64,000 bases of DNA, from the NCBI GenBank assembly GCA_944320865.1, contig CALUJC010000010.1, positions 1 to 64,000 on the forward strand. Direction: 5' to 3'. The stretch comes from an uncultured Bacteroides sp. Lineage in GTDB: Bacteria; Bacteroidota; Bacteroidia; Bacteroidales; Bacteroidaceae. This document shows, piece after piece, positions 7,943 to 16,254 of the stretch. The notes beneath the pieces were generated by a model, which had not been told where the DNA came from, did no database searches, and saw only the letters and a program-made list of their open reading frames with translations. Position 1 is the stretch's first letter; each line of letters starts with the position of its first letter. The position numbers were made by a program, and so were the translations under genes.

Positions 7943-7981
7943 TATAAATAATATATGTATAGTAGTATGGTGGTGTGCGTG

Positions 7982-8320
7982 TTAAGCCAGCGAGGCAATC
8001 TTTCGATAGCCCAGAAACAGCAGTACGCCTCCGGCAATGAGCAGTGAGCGTGGGTCTACGTCGGCCGTGGCGCCTTGCTCTACAAGGCCGATAAAGGCCT
8101 CCTGCAACGTGGCCCACACCACCTGCACGCCGCCCACGGCCACGAACAATGCCGCCGCCAGCAAGATGCAAAGAGTGTTCCACACTTGTGCCAGGCGGTT
8201 GTGCCGTTGGGGCAGCCGGCGCATCACGCGGCGCGTAAACCCGTTGTCGGCCACTTCATGCCGGCGGGCGGCGAAGAAGTCTTCCAGCAGTTTGTCTTTA
8301 TAGTCGTTGTTATCTGTCAT
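7982..8320 (-). CDS. Small membrane protein, DUF5056-like
   Basis: 112 residues. The soluble N terminus (residues 1-45) contains LLEDFFAARRHEVADNGFTRRVMRRLP, a pattern I associate with DUF5056 proteins of Bacteroides. It is followed by two hydrophobic segments (about 48-72 and 91-108). It overlaps the sigma-factor stop by 11 bases and is the third gene of a DUF6249-sigma-DUF5056 set. The position directly after an ECF sigma gene and the cytosolic-tail-plus-membrane layout would fit an anti-sigma-like partner, but no recognised anti-sigma domain is visible, so this is inference. Confidence 0.75.
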   Translation of the reverse strand: MTDNNDYKDKLLEDFFAARRHEVADNGFTRRVMRRLPQRHNRLAQVWNTLCILLAAALFVAVGGVQVVWATLQEAFIGLVEQGATADVDPRSLLIAGGVLLFLGYRKIASLA

Positions 8321-8852
8321 AACCGTTTCGTTTTAAGTAGTCTGCCATTTTGTCTTTAGCACGCGAGAGGTGACTTTTCACCGTTCCCACGGGGCACCCT
8401 GTGATGCCTGCTATCTTTTCTATGCTTTGGTCTTCCATGTAGAACAGCGTGATGCACGTGCGTTCCATCTCTTTCAGGGTGGCCAGGGCGCGGTAGATGT
8501 CCATCCGCTGCCCCACGTCTTCTTGCCGCACGCTGTAGCGGGCGTCGGTCTGGTACGTGTCCACGTCGTCCGTCTCTTTATGGCTGCGAAGATAATCATA
8601 AAATACGTTATATGCAATACGATAGAGCCAAGTTGAGAAGCTGGACAGGTTTTTAAAACTGCCCAGCGAGGTGTAGGCTTTCAGGAAGGTGTCCTGTGCC
8701 AGGTCGTCGCTCAGCTCCTGGTCGCCGCACGTCTGGTGCAGGAAGTACCGCCGTATGGGCGACTGGTACTTCCTGACCAGCTGGTCGAAGGCGCGGTTGT
8801 TGTGCAGCACCACGACTTGCGCCACCAGCGCTATGTCGTCGAGCGAGGTCAT
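8310..8852 (-). CDS. ECF-type RNA polymerase sigma factor
   Basis: 180 residues. Sigma region 2 covers about 18-92 (FDQLVRKYQSPIRRYF, DDLAQDTFLKAY, STWLYRIAYNVFYDYLR). Region 4 covers about 122-175, with the helix-turn-helix SIEKIAGITGCPVGTVKSHLSRAK. It directs RNA polymerase to a dedicated promoter set, which is unknown here. Its ATG overlaps the stop of the DUF6249 gene (ATGA) and its own end overlaps the DUF5056-like gene, so all three are one translationally coupled operon. No FecR-type anti-sigma or SusC/TonB gene follows it, unlike the PUL-linked ECF sigma factors of Bacteroides. Confidence 0.93.
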   Translation of the reverse strand: MTSLDDIALVAQVVVLHNNRAFDQLVRKYQSPIRRYFLHQTCGDQELSDDLAQDTFLKAYTSLGSFKNLSSFSTWLYRIAYNVFYDYLRSHKETDDVDTYQTDARYSVRQEDVGQRMDIYRALATLKEMERTCITLFYMEDQSIEKIAGITGCPVGTVKSHLSRAKDKMADYLKRNGYDR

Positions 8853-9484
8853 TGTTCCGCAGCAGGTTCAGTGGTTGTGTCCTTATTCTTCCGCTCGCGG
8901 GTGTAGTAGGTAGCCACCTGTCCCAGGCCGATGCAGAGCACGAGCAGGCCTATGCACCCTAAGCCGAATTCGCCGGTAAGCGCCCACAGGAAGATGAAGA
9001 GCCCCAGCCCCAGGAAGGTGTTCGAGAAGCCTCGGCTGCGCAGGTCCTTCACGCCTATCTCATTGAAGAAGTCGGGCGGCAGCGGCTGTCCCGAAGCCAG
9101 GATTTTCTCGGCCAGCTGATACTTGGCCTTGCGGTTCTTGTTGCGGTAGTAGAAGATGATGAAGATGAGGGCAATGGGCAGCCCGAAGACGAAGATGATG
9201 CCCATGATGGAGATGAGCGTGACGCTGACAATGCTTTTGCTCACACCCATGAAGTAGTCATCGTAGTCATCGTCCCACGAATCGGCGGTGCGGCTGACGG
9301 CCAATCCCACGGCTTCTGCCTTCGTGCCCTCGTAGGTGGTGATGCTCAGCGTGTCGTCGCCGTCCAGTTCAATAAGTTTCGTCACGTTGTTCAGGCTGTC
9401 CGTCACAGTCTCTACACGTCTCTCGGCCTGCGCCGCAGTAACGGTCAGCAGGGCCAGCATGGTTGTCAGGATAAAGTGTCTCAT
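8849..9484 (-). CDS. DUF6249-like membrane protein with signal peptide
   Basis: 211 residues from the ATG at 9484, chosen because it begins MRHFILTTMLALLTVTAAQA, a clean signal peptide; the longer frame adds 22 unlikely residues. After a periplasmic part (to about 80) there are hydrophobic segments around SIVSVTLISIMGIIFVFGLP and ALIFIIFYY, then a cytosolic stretch KNRKAKYQLAEKILASGQPLPPDFF characteristic of DUF6249. Two more C-terminal spans follow, the second LGCIGLLVLCIGL. Function is unknown. As first gene of the sigma-factor operon it may sense envelope state, which is inference only. Confidence 0.78.
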   Translation of the reverse strand: MRHFILTTMLALLTVTAAQAERRVETVTDSLNNVTKLIELDGDDTLSITTYEGTKAEAVGLAVSRTADSWDDDYDDYFMGVSKSIVSVTLISIMGIIFVFGLPIALIFIIFYYRNKNRKAKYQLAEKILASGQPLPPDFFNEIGVKDLRSRGFSNTFLGLGLFIFLWALTGEFGLGCIGLLVLCIGLGQVATYYTRERKNKDTTTEPAAEQ

Positions 9485-9589
9485 ATCAAAAAATGTTGTT
9501 TTAAAGGTTTCTTTATCCGTTAGACGGACGAAGCCTTTGCGAGGTTGCAAAGGAAGCGATTTTTCTTGAAAAAATGCAGAATGTCCCCC

Positions 9590-9709
9590 TTAGAAAGCCC
9601 GGTTGGTAGCTTTCTAAGGCCCGGTCGGTAGCGTTCCAACGCTTGGTCGGTAGCCTTCTAAGGCTGGGAAGGCGGCCTTCTAAGCCACGGAAACCGGCCT
9701 TGCACCTGC
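9590..9709. repeat. 22-bp tandem array after the AraC gene
   Basis: Five 22-base units occupy 9590-9611, 9612-9633, 9634-9655, 9656-9677 and 9678-9699; a degenerate sixth runs towards the AraC stop codon at 9716. On the AraC sense strand the best units read CTACCGACCGGGC followed by TTAGAA. This is the same core as the three-unit array overlapping the end of nagB at 42641-42707, also in the gene's sense orientation. The units contain the short palindromes TTCTAAGG/CCTTAGAA and can fold into small hairpins. Confidence 0.85.
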
Positions 9710-9715
9710 CCGATT

Positions 9716-10603
9716 TTACTCTTCCAGCGACAGTTCCCGGTATGCCTTGGGGGACATGCCGAGGTGTTTCTTCACATATTTGCCGAAGAAGGACAGGTTG
9801 GGGAACTCCAGTTCGCAGGCAATCTCTTTGATGCTCTTCTGCGTGTGCTTCATCAGGTACTCTATGTCCTTCAGCACATACTGGTCGATGAGGTCGGAGG
9901 CGCGTTGCCCCCCTGCCAGGCGGCAGACGGAGGAGAGGTATTTGGGCGTGACGTTCAGCCGGTCGGCGTAGTAGGCCACCGAGCGCGGCTTGGGGTAGGA
10001 CGAGCTAACCAGGTCGACGAAACGCCTGAACAGCGACTCGCCGGCAGTGAAGGGGCGGGGCATGTGTCGGGTCACCCGGCTTATGGCTCCCCCCATGTCG
10101 TAGAAGAAAGCCAGCATCAGTGCATCCATCACCTTCTTCTGCGTGGGCGAGGGGCGTTCGGCCTTGGCGCAAAGCAGGTCGTGGTATTGGCAGAAAATCT
10201 GCGCCTCGTCGGGTTGCAGCGTGCAGAGGGGGTTTTTCTCGAAGAGCAGCTGTAGGTCCCACGAGTTCTCGGCCAGCGGCACGATGCGGCGGATGTAGTC
10301 GGTGGACACGCAGATGCAGAGGCTCTTGAAGTCCAGACTGGTCAGGCTGTTCTCCACGATGTTGTTGGGCGTGCCGATGTAGAGGTCGTTGGGATGCGCC
10401 TCGTAGCGGTTGCCGTTGATGCTGATTGAGGCCTTGCCTTCCAGCACGAGGACGATGACAAAGACCTCCAGCTGGCAGGGCAGGATGGTGTTGATGTCGT
10501 AGATGTGCTGGATGAGAGCCAGTTCCCCGTCGTTGTACGTCACTTTTGTTTGTATCTCCGAATTCTTCAGGTTTGCTTTCCGCAGGTTACTTATCGTTTC
10601 CAT
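9716..10603 (-). CDS. AraC family transcriptional regulator
   Basis: 295 residues from the ATG at 10603; a longer frame (start 10636) reads into the divergent intergenic region and is less likely. The N-terminal part is a cupin-like sensor domain (ASISINGNRYEAHPNDLYIGTP). The C terminus (about 195-290) carries two helix-turn-helix motifs: VAYYADRLNVTPKYLSSVCR and IKEIACELEFPNLSFFGKYVKKHLGMSPKAYR. It is divergent from an RND efflux operon, the usual arrangement for its own regulator. An inverted and directly repeated ATGGAA motif in the shared region (10683-10739) is a candidate binding site. A TTACTTTG box (minus strand, 10634-10641) may be its -7 element. Confidence 0.93.
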   Translation of the reverse strand: METISNLRKANLKNSEIQTKVTYNDGELALIQHIYDINTILPCQLEVFVIVLVLEGKASISINGNRYEAHPNDLYIGTPNNIVENSLTSLDFKSLCICVSTDYIRRIVPLAENSWDLQLLFEKNPLCTLQPDEAQIFCQYHDLLCAKAERPSPTQKKVMDALMLAFFYDMGGAISRVTRHMPRPFTAGESLFRRFVDLVSSSYPKPRSVAYYADRLNVTPKYLSSVCRLAGGQRASDLIDQYVLKDIEYLMKHTQKSIKEIACELEFPNLSFFGKYVKKHLGMSPKAYRELSLEE

Positions 10604-10682
10604 ACTTCTTTCTGTGAGTTGTTTTTTCGCCTGCAAAGTAAGCCTATATGGGCGGCACTCCGTTTATCCAGCGGGATAAGAT

Positions 10683-10739
10683 AGTGTTCCATAGACCTTA
10701 TGACGGGGCGAGGTATGAAAATGGAACACTTCTATGGAA
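10683..10739. promoter_or_regulatory. Candidate operator between araC-type gene and efflux operon
   Basis: AGTGTTCCAT (10683-10692) and ATGGAACACT (10721-10730) are a perfect 10-base inverted repeat with a 28-base spacer. ATGGAA recurs 13 bases later at 10734-10739, giving two direct half-sites facing one inverted half-site. It lies in the region shared by the divergent AraC and RND genes. Binding by the AraC protein is inferred from position. Confidence 0.5.
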
Positions 10740-10791
10740 GCAAGCGTATGCCCTTTGTGCCGGGAATAGCCTTGCTTTGCACTCCGAAACA

Positions 10792-11835
10792 ATGAACGAA
10801 ACAGCTATGAACGTAAAACGTGTAACAACTGCATGGCCTTTGGTGCTGCTGCTTTTGGGCGGATGCCAAGGCGAAGAGATTCAGAAAGAAACGGTTGCCC
10901 CGGTAAGGGTGGAACCGCTGGTGGTAACGGCAGCAGTCCCGGCCGGCACGCACCGGTATTCTGGGACAGTGGAAGAGGAAAGTGGAACACCCCTCAGCTT
11001 TGCCACGGCCGGCACGGTGCAGACGGTGCACATCCGCCTGGGCCAGCACGTCCGTGCCGGGCAGCTGATAGCCACCCTCGACTCTACCTCACTGCAAAGC
11101 AGTTACCATGCCGCCCGCGCCTCCCTGGAGCAGGCCGAAGATGCCTACCGCCGCATGAAGACGCTGCACGACAGGGGGAGTCTGGCCGACATCAAGTGGG
11201 TGGAGGTGCAGAGCAAGGTAGAACAGGCCCGCTCGCTGGAGCAGCTGGCCGCCAAGTCCCTGCGCGACGCTCGGCTCTATGCCCCGTATGCCGGCGTCAT
11301 TTCCGAAAAGAGCGTAGAGGTGGGGCAGAACGTGCTGCCCGGCGCGCCTGTGGCCCGGCTGGCCGCCACCTCGGCGTTGAAAGTGCGCATTGCCGTGCCC
11401 GAGGCGGAGATTGCCGGCATTGCCATCGGCCAGGAGGCGCGGATGGCCGTGCCAGCCTTGGACGGAGAGACCTTCACGGGCCGGGTAGTGGAGAGGGGGA
11501 TTACGGCCCATCCGCTTTCCCGCTCCTACGAGGTGAAGATTCAGTTGGAGGGTGCACACGGGGCGTTGATGCCCGGCATGGTGGCGGAAGTGTCGCTGGC
11601 AGCGGTGCACGCCGGAGAGAGCCGTTGTGTCATCCCCGCCCGCCTCGTGCAGATAGACGAGCAGAACCGGACATTCGTATGGAGTGTGGCGCACGGCCGG
11701 GCGCACAAGTGCTTCATCACCCCGGGCGACTATACCGCCGAGGGCTTGGAGGTGCTCTCCGGTTTGCATCCCGGAGACGTCATCATTGCCAAGGGTAGTC
11801 AGAAGGTTTGCGAAGGAACGGAGGTGGCCTTATGA
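10792..11835 (+). CDS. RND efflux periplasmic adaptor (HlyD/MFP) lipoprotein
   Basis: 347 residues from ATG 10792 (10807 is an alternative). A lipobox-like LLLLGGCQG gives a lipid-anchored periplasmic protein. The order lipoyl/barrel-sandwich (GTVQTVHIRLGQHVRAGQLIATLDS), alpha-helical hairpin (EQAEDAYRRMKTL...SLEQLAAKSLRDA), second lipoyl half (APYAGVISEKSVEVGQNVLPG) and beta-barrel domain is that of AcrA-like membrane fusion proteins, which couple the inner-membrane pump to the outer-membrane channel. The stop overlaps the pump start (ATGA), so translation is coupled. The drug or metabolite exported is unknown. Confidence 0.95.
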   Translation: MNETAMNVKRVTTAWPLVLLLLGGCQGEEIQKETVAPVRVEPLVVTAAVPAGTHRYSGTVEEESGTPLSFATAGTVQTVHIRLGQHVRAGQLIATLDSTSLQSSYHAARASLEQAEDAYRRMKTLHDRGSLADIKWVEVQSKVEQARSLEQLAAKSLRDARLYAPYAGVISEKSVEVGQNVLPGAPVARLAATSALKVRIAVPEAEIAGIAIGQEARMAVPALDGETFTGRVVERGITAHPLSRSYEVKIQLEGAHGALMPGMVAEVSLAAVHAGESRCVIPARLVQIDEQNRTFVWSVAHGRAHKCFITPGDYTAEGLEVLSGLHPGDVIIAKGSQKVCEGTEVAL

Positions 11836-14800
11836 AACGGAAGCGCAACTTCGTGGAAGCGGCCATGCACTACCGGCAAATCGTCATCCTGTGCGTGACC
11901 TGCCTCGTGGCCTTCGGCATCTACAGCCTGCCCCAGATGCGTAAGAACGAGTTTCCCGACTTCACCATCCGCCAGGGCATCGTGGTGGCCGTGGCGCCGG
12001 GCAACACGGTGGAGGAGATGGTGGAGCAGGTGACCAAGCCCCTGGAGGAATACATCTTCACCTACAAGGAGGTCAGGAAGGAGAAAACCTTCTCGCAGAG
12101 CCGCGACGGCATTGTCTACATCCAGGTGCAACTGAACGACGACCTCCAGGACAAGGACGCTTTCTGGAGCAAGTTCAAGCACGGGGTAACCCAGTTCAAG
12201 GCGCAGTTGCCGCAGAATGTGCTGGCCGTGCAGGTGATGGACGACTTCGGCGACACCTCCGCCCTGCTCATCGCCTTGGAGAGTGAGGACAAGACGTATC
12301 GTGAGTTGGATGACTATATGAAACTCTTGCAAAATCGTTTGCGCCGCATCCCCAGCGTGGGTCGCATGTCGGTGAGCGGGATGCAGCACGAGCAGATATC
12401 CGTCTACCTGGACAATGACCGCCTTTCCCAATATGGTCTCAACGATCAAACCTTGGCCTTAACTTTGATGCAGAAGGGCTTCGCCACTACAGGCGGACGG
12501 CTGAAGACCGGCGAGCAGATAATGCCCGTCTACGTGGCGAAGTCCTTAAACACTGTGTATGATGTGCAGCAGCAGATAGTCTACACCGACCCGCAGGGAA
12601 ACATCGTCCGCTTGAAGGACGTGGCCCGCGTGGTGCGCGAGTATCCCCACGCCGACAGCTACCTTACCAACAACGGCAAGAAGTGTCTTCTCCTCTCCGT
12701 CGAGATGAAGAAAGGGCAGAACATCGTGGCCATGGGGGAGGATATCAACCGCGTGCTGGCTGACTTCCAACGCGAGGAACTTCCCTCGGAGGTCAGCCTC
12801 TTCCGCATCACCGACCAGAGCCAAGTGGTGGGCGACAGCGTGCTGAACTTCCTCAAGGAGTTGCTCATCGCCATCGTGGCGGTGGTCATCGTGGTAGTGC
12901 TGTTACTGCCCTTGCGGGTGGCGTTGGTGGCCGCATCGACCATACCTGTTACTATATTCATCTCCCTGGGACTGCTCTACGGCTGTGGCGTGGAGCTGAA
13001 CACCGTGTCCCTCGCCGCCCTCATCGTGACCCTCGGGATGATAGTGGACAACAGCATTGTCATCATCGACAACTACCTGGAGAAACTGGGTGAGGGCATG
13101 TCCCGCTGGCGGGCATCGGTGGAGAGCGCGACGCACTTCTTCAAGTCCATACTGTCTGCCACGTTGGCCATAAGCATCACGTTCTTCCCCTTCCTGCTGG
13201 CGACGACGGGGATGTTGCACGACTTCCTGCTCACCTTCCCTTGGGCCATCACGCTGATACTTGCCGTGTCTCTGCTCGTGGCCACGTTGCTGGTGCCCTT
13301 CATGCAATACTGGTTCATCCGCAAGCCTATGCAGACGGGCGGCAAGTCGTTCTCCGTGCTCGACGTGTTGCAACGCTACTACAACCGCCTCATCGACTTC
13401 TGCTTCCGCTGGCCCAAGAGCACCGTGTCCGTGGGTGTGGCCTCTATTATAATAGGTATAGCCCTCATCGGCACCTTGCCCCAGCAGATGATGCCCGCCG
13501 CCGACCGCAACCAGTTTGCCGTGGAGATATACCTGCCAGCCGGCACCGCCATCGAACGCACGGCGCAGGTGGCCGACAGCTTGGAGCATCTTCTGCGCCA
13601 AGACCCGCGCGTGGTGGGGGTTGCTTCCTTCAAGGGTTGTGCCTCGCCCCGCTTCCACACCAGCTATGCCCCGCAGGTGGCAGGCACGAACTATGCCCAG
13701 TTCATCGTCAACACCACGGGCGTGGAGGCGACGGTACAGTTGCTTGACGAATACGCCCCGCGCTATGCCGATGCCTTTGCCGATGCCCGCGTGCGCTTCA
13801 AGCAGCTGTCCTACAGCGAGGCCGTCTACCCCGTGGAGTTCCGCCTGAGCGGTGAGAGCCCCGATACCCTGCGCCGTGATGCGGACAAACTGTTAGCCCT
13901 GATGCGTACGATGCCCCAACTCTGCGGTGCGCATACCGACTGGAACGAGCCGCTGCCCACGGCCAAGGTCATCCTGCGGGAAGACGAAGCCGCTCGCCTG
14001 GGTATCAGCAATGCCGGAGTGGAGTCCACCCTCGCCCTGCGCTACGGCGACGGTCTGTCCGTGGCCACCGTGTGGGATGGCGACTATGCCCAGCACGTTG
14101 TCCTGAAAGGCGAACATGCCGACCGCGCCCGTCCCCTCGACCTGGAGGACGAGCAGATTCCTGCCATGGGCGGAACAACGACTGTCCCCCTGCGCCAGGT
14201 GGCCGACGTGCAACCCATGTGGCAAGATGGTCAACGCGTGCGCCGCAACGGCCTCTACACCCTCACCGTCCGGGCCGACCTGCGCCGGGGCGAGAACGGC
14301 ACGGAGCAGATGAACCGCATCGCCGCCTTGTTGCCTTCCCTGCACCTTTCGTCGGACACCACCGTCACTCCGGGCGGCGATGTCGAGGACACGGCGGAGA
14401 AGATACCGCCCATCCTCTCCGGACTGGCTTTGGCCGCTGTAGTCATCCTTTTCGTGCTCATCGCCCACTTCAAGCGCGTGGGGCTGGCTCTGCTCATCTT
14501 TGCCTCCATGACGCTCTGCGTGTTCGGCACGGCGGCGGGTGTGCTCATCCAAGGCATCGACTTCGGCGTGACCTGCTTCCTGGGCATCGTGGCCTTGATG
14601 GGCATCATCGTGCGCAACGGCATCATCATGTTCGACTATGCCGAGGAGCTACGCCGCACGGAGCACCTCTGCGTGCGCGATGCCATCTACCAGTCCGCCC
14701 GACGGCGTATGCGCCCCATCTTCCTCACCTCCGCCGCGGCGTCGATGGGTGTCATCCCCATGATACTGGGCGGCTCGGGGCTGTGGATGCCCATGGGCAC

Positions 14801-14927
14801 GGTCATTTGCTACGGCACGCTCATCACCATGGTCTTCCTGCTCACTGTCCTGCCTGTAGCCTATTGGCTGTGCTTCCGGGGCAGTACGCGCCGCAGGGAG
14901 AAAGAAAAAGTGTTGGAAACTCTTTAA
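11832..14927 (+). CDS. RND efflux pump permease (AcrB/MMPL-type)
   Basis: 1031 residues from ATG 11832, which overlaps the adaptor stop. The architecture is that of HAE-type RND transporters: an N-terminal span, large periplasmic porter domain with GNTVEEMVEQVTKPLE, a block of spans including LGMIVDNSIVIIDNYLEKL (the proton-relay helix region), a second periplasmic domain, and a final block with GIVALMGIIVRNGIIMFDYAEEL. It uses the proton gradient to pump substrates from the inner membrane or periplasm out through the TolC-like partner encoded next. Substrate range cannot be read from sequence. Confidence 0.97.
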   Translation: MKRKRNFVEAAMHYRQIVILCVTCLVAFGIYSLPQMRKNEFPDFTIRQGIVVAVAPGNTVEEMVEQVTKPLEEYIFTYKEVRKEKTFSQSRDGIVYIQVQLNDDLQDKDAFWSKFKHGVTQFKAQLPQNVLAVQVMDDFGDTSALLIALESEDKTYRELDDYMKLLQNRLRRIPSVGRMSVSGMQHEQISVYLDNDRLSQYGLNDQTLALTLMQKGFATTGGRLKTGEQIMPVYVAKSLNTVYDVQQQIVYTDPQGNIVRLKDVARVVREYPHADSYLTNNGKKCLLLSVEMKKGQNIVAMGEDINRVLADFQREELPSEVSLFRITDQSQVVGDSVLNFLKELLIAIVAVVIVVVLLLPLRVALVAASTIPVTIFISLGLLYGCGVELNTVSLAALIVTLGMIVDNSIVIIDNYLEKLGEGMSRWRASVESATHFFKSILSATLAISITFFPFLLATTGMLHDFLLTFPWAITLILAVSLLVATLLVPFMQYWFIRKPMQTGGKSFSVLDVLQRYYNRLIDFCFRWPKSTVSVGVASIIIGIALIGTLPQQMMPAADRNQFAVEIYLPAGTAIERTAQVADSLEHLLRQDPRVVGVASFKGCASPRFHTSYAPQVAGTNYAQFIVNTTGVEATVQLLDEYAPRYADAFADARVRFKQLSYSEAVYPVEFRLSGESPDTLRRDADKLLALMRTMPQLCGAHTDWNEPLPTAKVILREDEAARLGISNAGVESTLALRYGDGLSVATVWDGDYAQHVVLKGEHADRARPLDLEDEQIPAMGGTTTVPLRQVADVQPMWQDGQRVRRNGLYTLTVRADLRRGENGTEQMNRIAALLPSLHLSSDTTVTPGGDVEDTAEKIPPILSGLALAAVVILFVLIAHFKRVGLALLIFASMTLCVFGTAAGVLIQGIDFGVTCFLGIVALMGIIVRNGIIMFDYAEELRRTEHLCVRDAIYQSARRRMRPIFLTSAAASMGVIPMILGGSGLWMPMGTVICYGTLITMVFLLTVLPVAYWLCFRGSTRRREKEKVLETL

Positions 14928-14937
14928 ATAGAAAAGA

Positions 14938-16248
14938 ATGAATAAATTATCTGTTGTTATGAATAACTCACTATACCGAATCAACCGCCTCATGCAGGCA
15001 CTTGTTTTTAGCTTGCTTCCCCTCTGCATTTCTGCACAGAGCCGTTACACTTTGGATGAGTGTGTTGAAATGGCTTTGCAAAACAACGTCCGCGTCAGGA
15101 ACGCGGAGAATGACCTTCGTATGGCCAAAGAGCAACAGAAATCCGCCTTCACCCGCTATTTCCCGTCTGTCAGTGCGACGGGTATCGGCTTCCTGGCAGA
15201 CAAAGGCCTGCTGGAAACGGACATGGGCGGGCAGCGGATATCTTTGCTGAAAAACGGTTTACTTGGCGGCATGTCGGCCACGATGCCTGTCTTTGCGGGC
15301 GGACAAATCGTGCAAGGCAACAAACTCGCCAAAGTCAACGTGGAAGTCAGCCGCCTGCGCCATCGGCAGAGCGAAGATGAAGTGCGTCTCACCGTGGAGC
15401 AATATTTCTGGCAGGTGGTGATGCTGAAGGAGAAACTACGCACCCTCGATGCCGTGCAGGCACAGCTGGAGCGCATTCGCCAAGACGTGGAGGCCGCCGT
15501 GGAGGCCGGGGTGACCAATCGCAACGATTTGCTTCAGGTACAGCTGCGTCGTAACGAGATGCGCAGTAATTCCATTTCGGTAAAGAATGCGCTGGGGGTA
15601 TCGTTGAGCTTATTGGGACAGTACATCGGTCACGCTTCGGACAGTATTGATGTGGCATTGGAATTGGGCGGGACGTTGCCGCAAAACCCTGGCCATCTTT
15701 ACCGTTCGCCTCAAGCTGCGCTCATGCTCACCACTGAATATCATTTGCTGGAAAAGAACGTGGAGGCCAACCGTCTGCAATACCGGATGGCAGTAGGTCG
15801 CAACCTCCCCACCGTGGCTCTGGGTGGAGGTTATATGTATGATAATCTGATGGACCGCGATCATTCTTTTTGGATAGGAGGCTTGACGGTCAGCATCCCT
15901 CTCAGCGGGTGGTGGGGAGGCAATCACGACATCAAGCGCCAACGCTTGCAGTTGTGCAATGCCGAGAATTTGCGGGAGGACCAAAGCCAACTGCTTCTCA
16001 TCCGTATGCAAAATTCATGGAATGCCTTGACCGATGCCTACCAGCAGGTGGGCATAGCCTTGGAGAGCATTGGCCAAGCCACTGAGAACCTCCGTTTGCA
16101 ATCCGACTATTACCATGCCGGCACTTGTACTATGAGTGATTTACTGGAAGCCCAGACGCTTTACCAGCAGAGCCGTGACCGTTATGTGGAGAGCTATGCG
16201 CAGTATGAGGTGAAGAAGCGGGAGTATCTGCAAGCCACGGGGAGGTGA
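14938..16248 (+). CDS. TolC-family outer membrane efflux channel
   Basis: 436 residues (or 429 if ATG 14959 is used). A signal peptide ends near LLPLCISAQ. Two outer-membrane efflux protein repeats follow: YTLDECVEMALQNNVRVRNAENDLRMAKEQQKSA and, in the second half, EYHLLEKNVEANRLQYRMAVGRNLPTVALGGGY, with long alpha-helical segments. It forms the trimeric exit duct for the adjacent adaptor and pump, completing a tripartite system. It starts 10 bases after the pump stop. It is convergent with the RluA gene with only six bases between stops and no evident terminator. Confidence 0.95.
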   Translation: MNKLSVVMNNSLYRINRLMQALVFSLLPLCISAQSRYTLDECVEMALQNNVRVRNAENDLRMAKEQQKSAFTRYFPSVSATGIGFLADKGLLETDMGGQRISLLKNGLLGGMSATMPVFAGGQIVQGNKLAKVNVEVSRLRHRQSEDEVRLTVEQYFWQVVMLKEKLRTLDAVQAQLERIRQDVEAAVEAGVTNRNDLLQVQLRRNEMRSNSISVKNALGVSLSLLGQYIGHASDSIDVALELGGTLPQNPGHLYRSPQAALMLTTEYHLLEKNVEANRLQYRMAVGRNLPTVALGGGYMYDNLMDRDHSFWIGGLTVSIPLSGWWGGNHDIKRQRLQLCNAENLREDQSQLLLIRMQNSWNALTDAYQQVGIALESIGQATENLRLQSDYYHAGTCTMSDLLEAQTLYQQSRDRYVESYAQYEVKKREYLQATGR

Positions 16249-16254
16249 GGAGTG

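Noticed and set aside
6434-7951. 505-codon plus-strand frame opposite the ArnT-like gene
   Set aside because: Composition dominated by Q, H, R, A and V typical of antisense frames of GC-rich genes; the minus strand gene is well supported.
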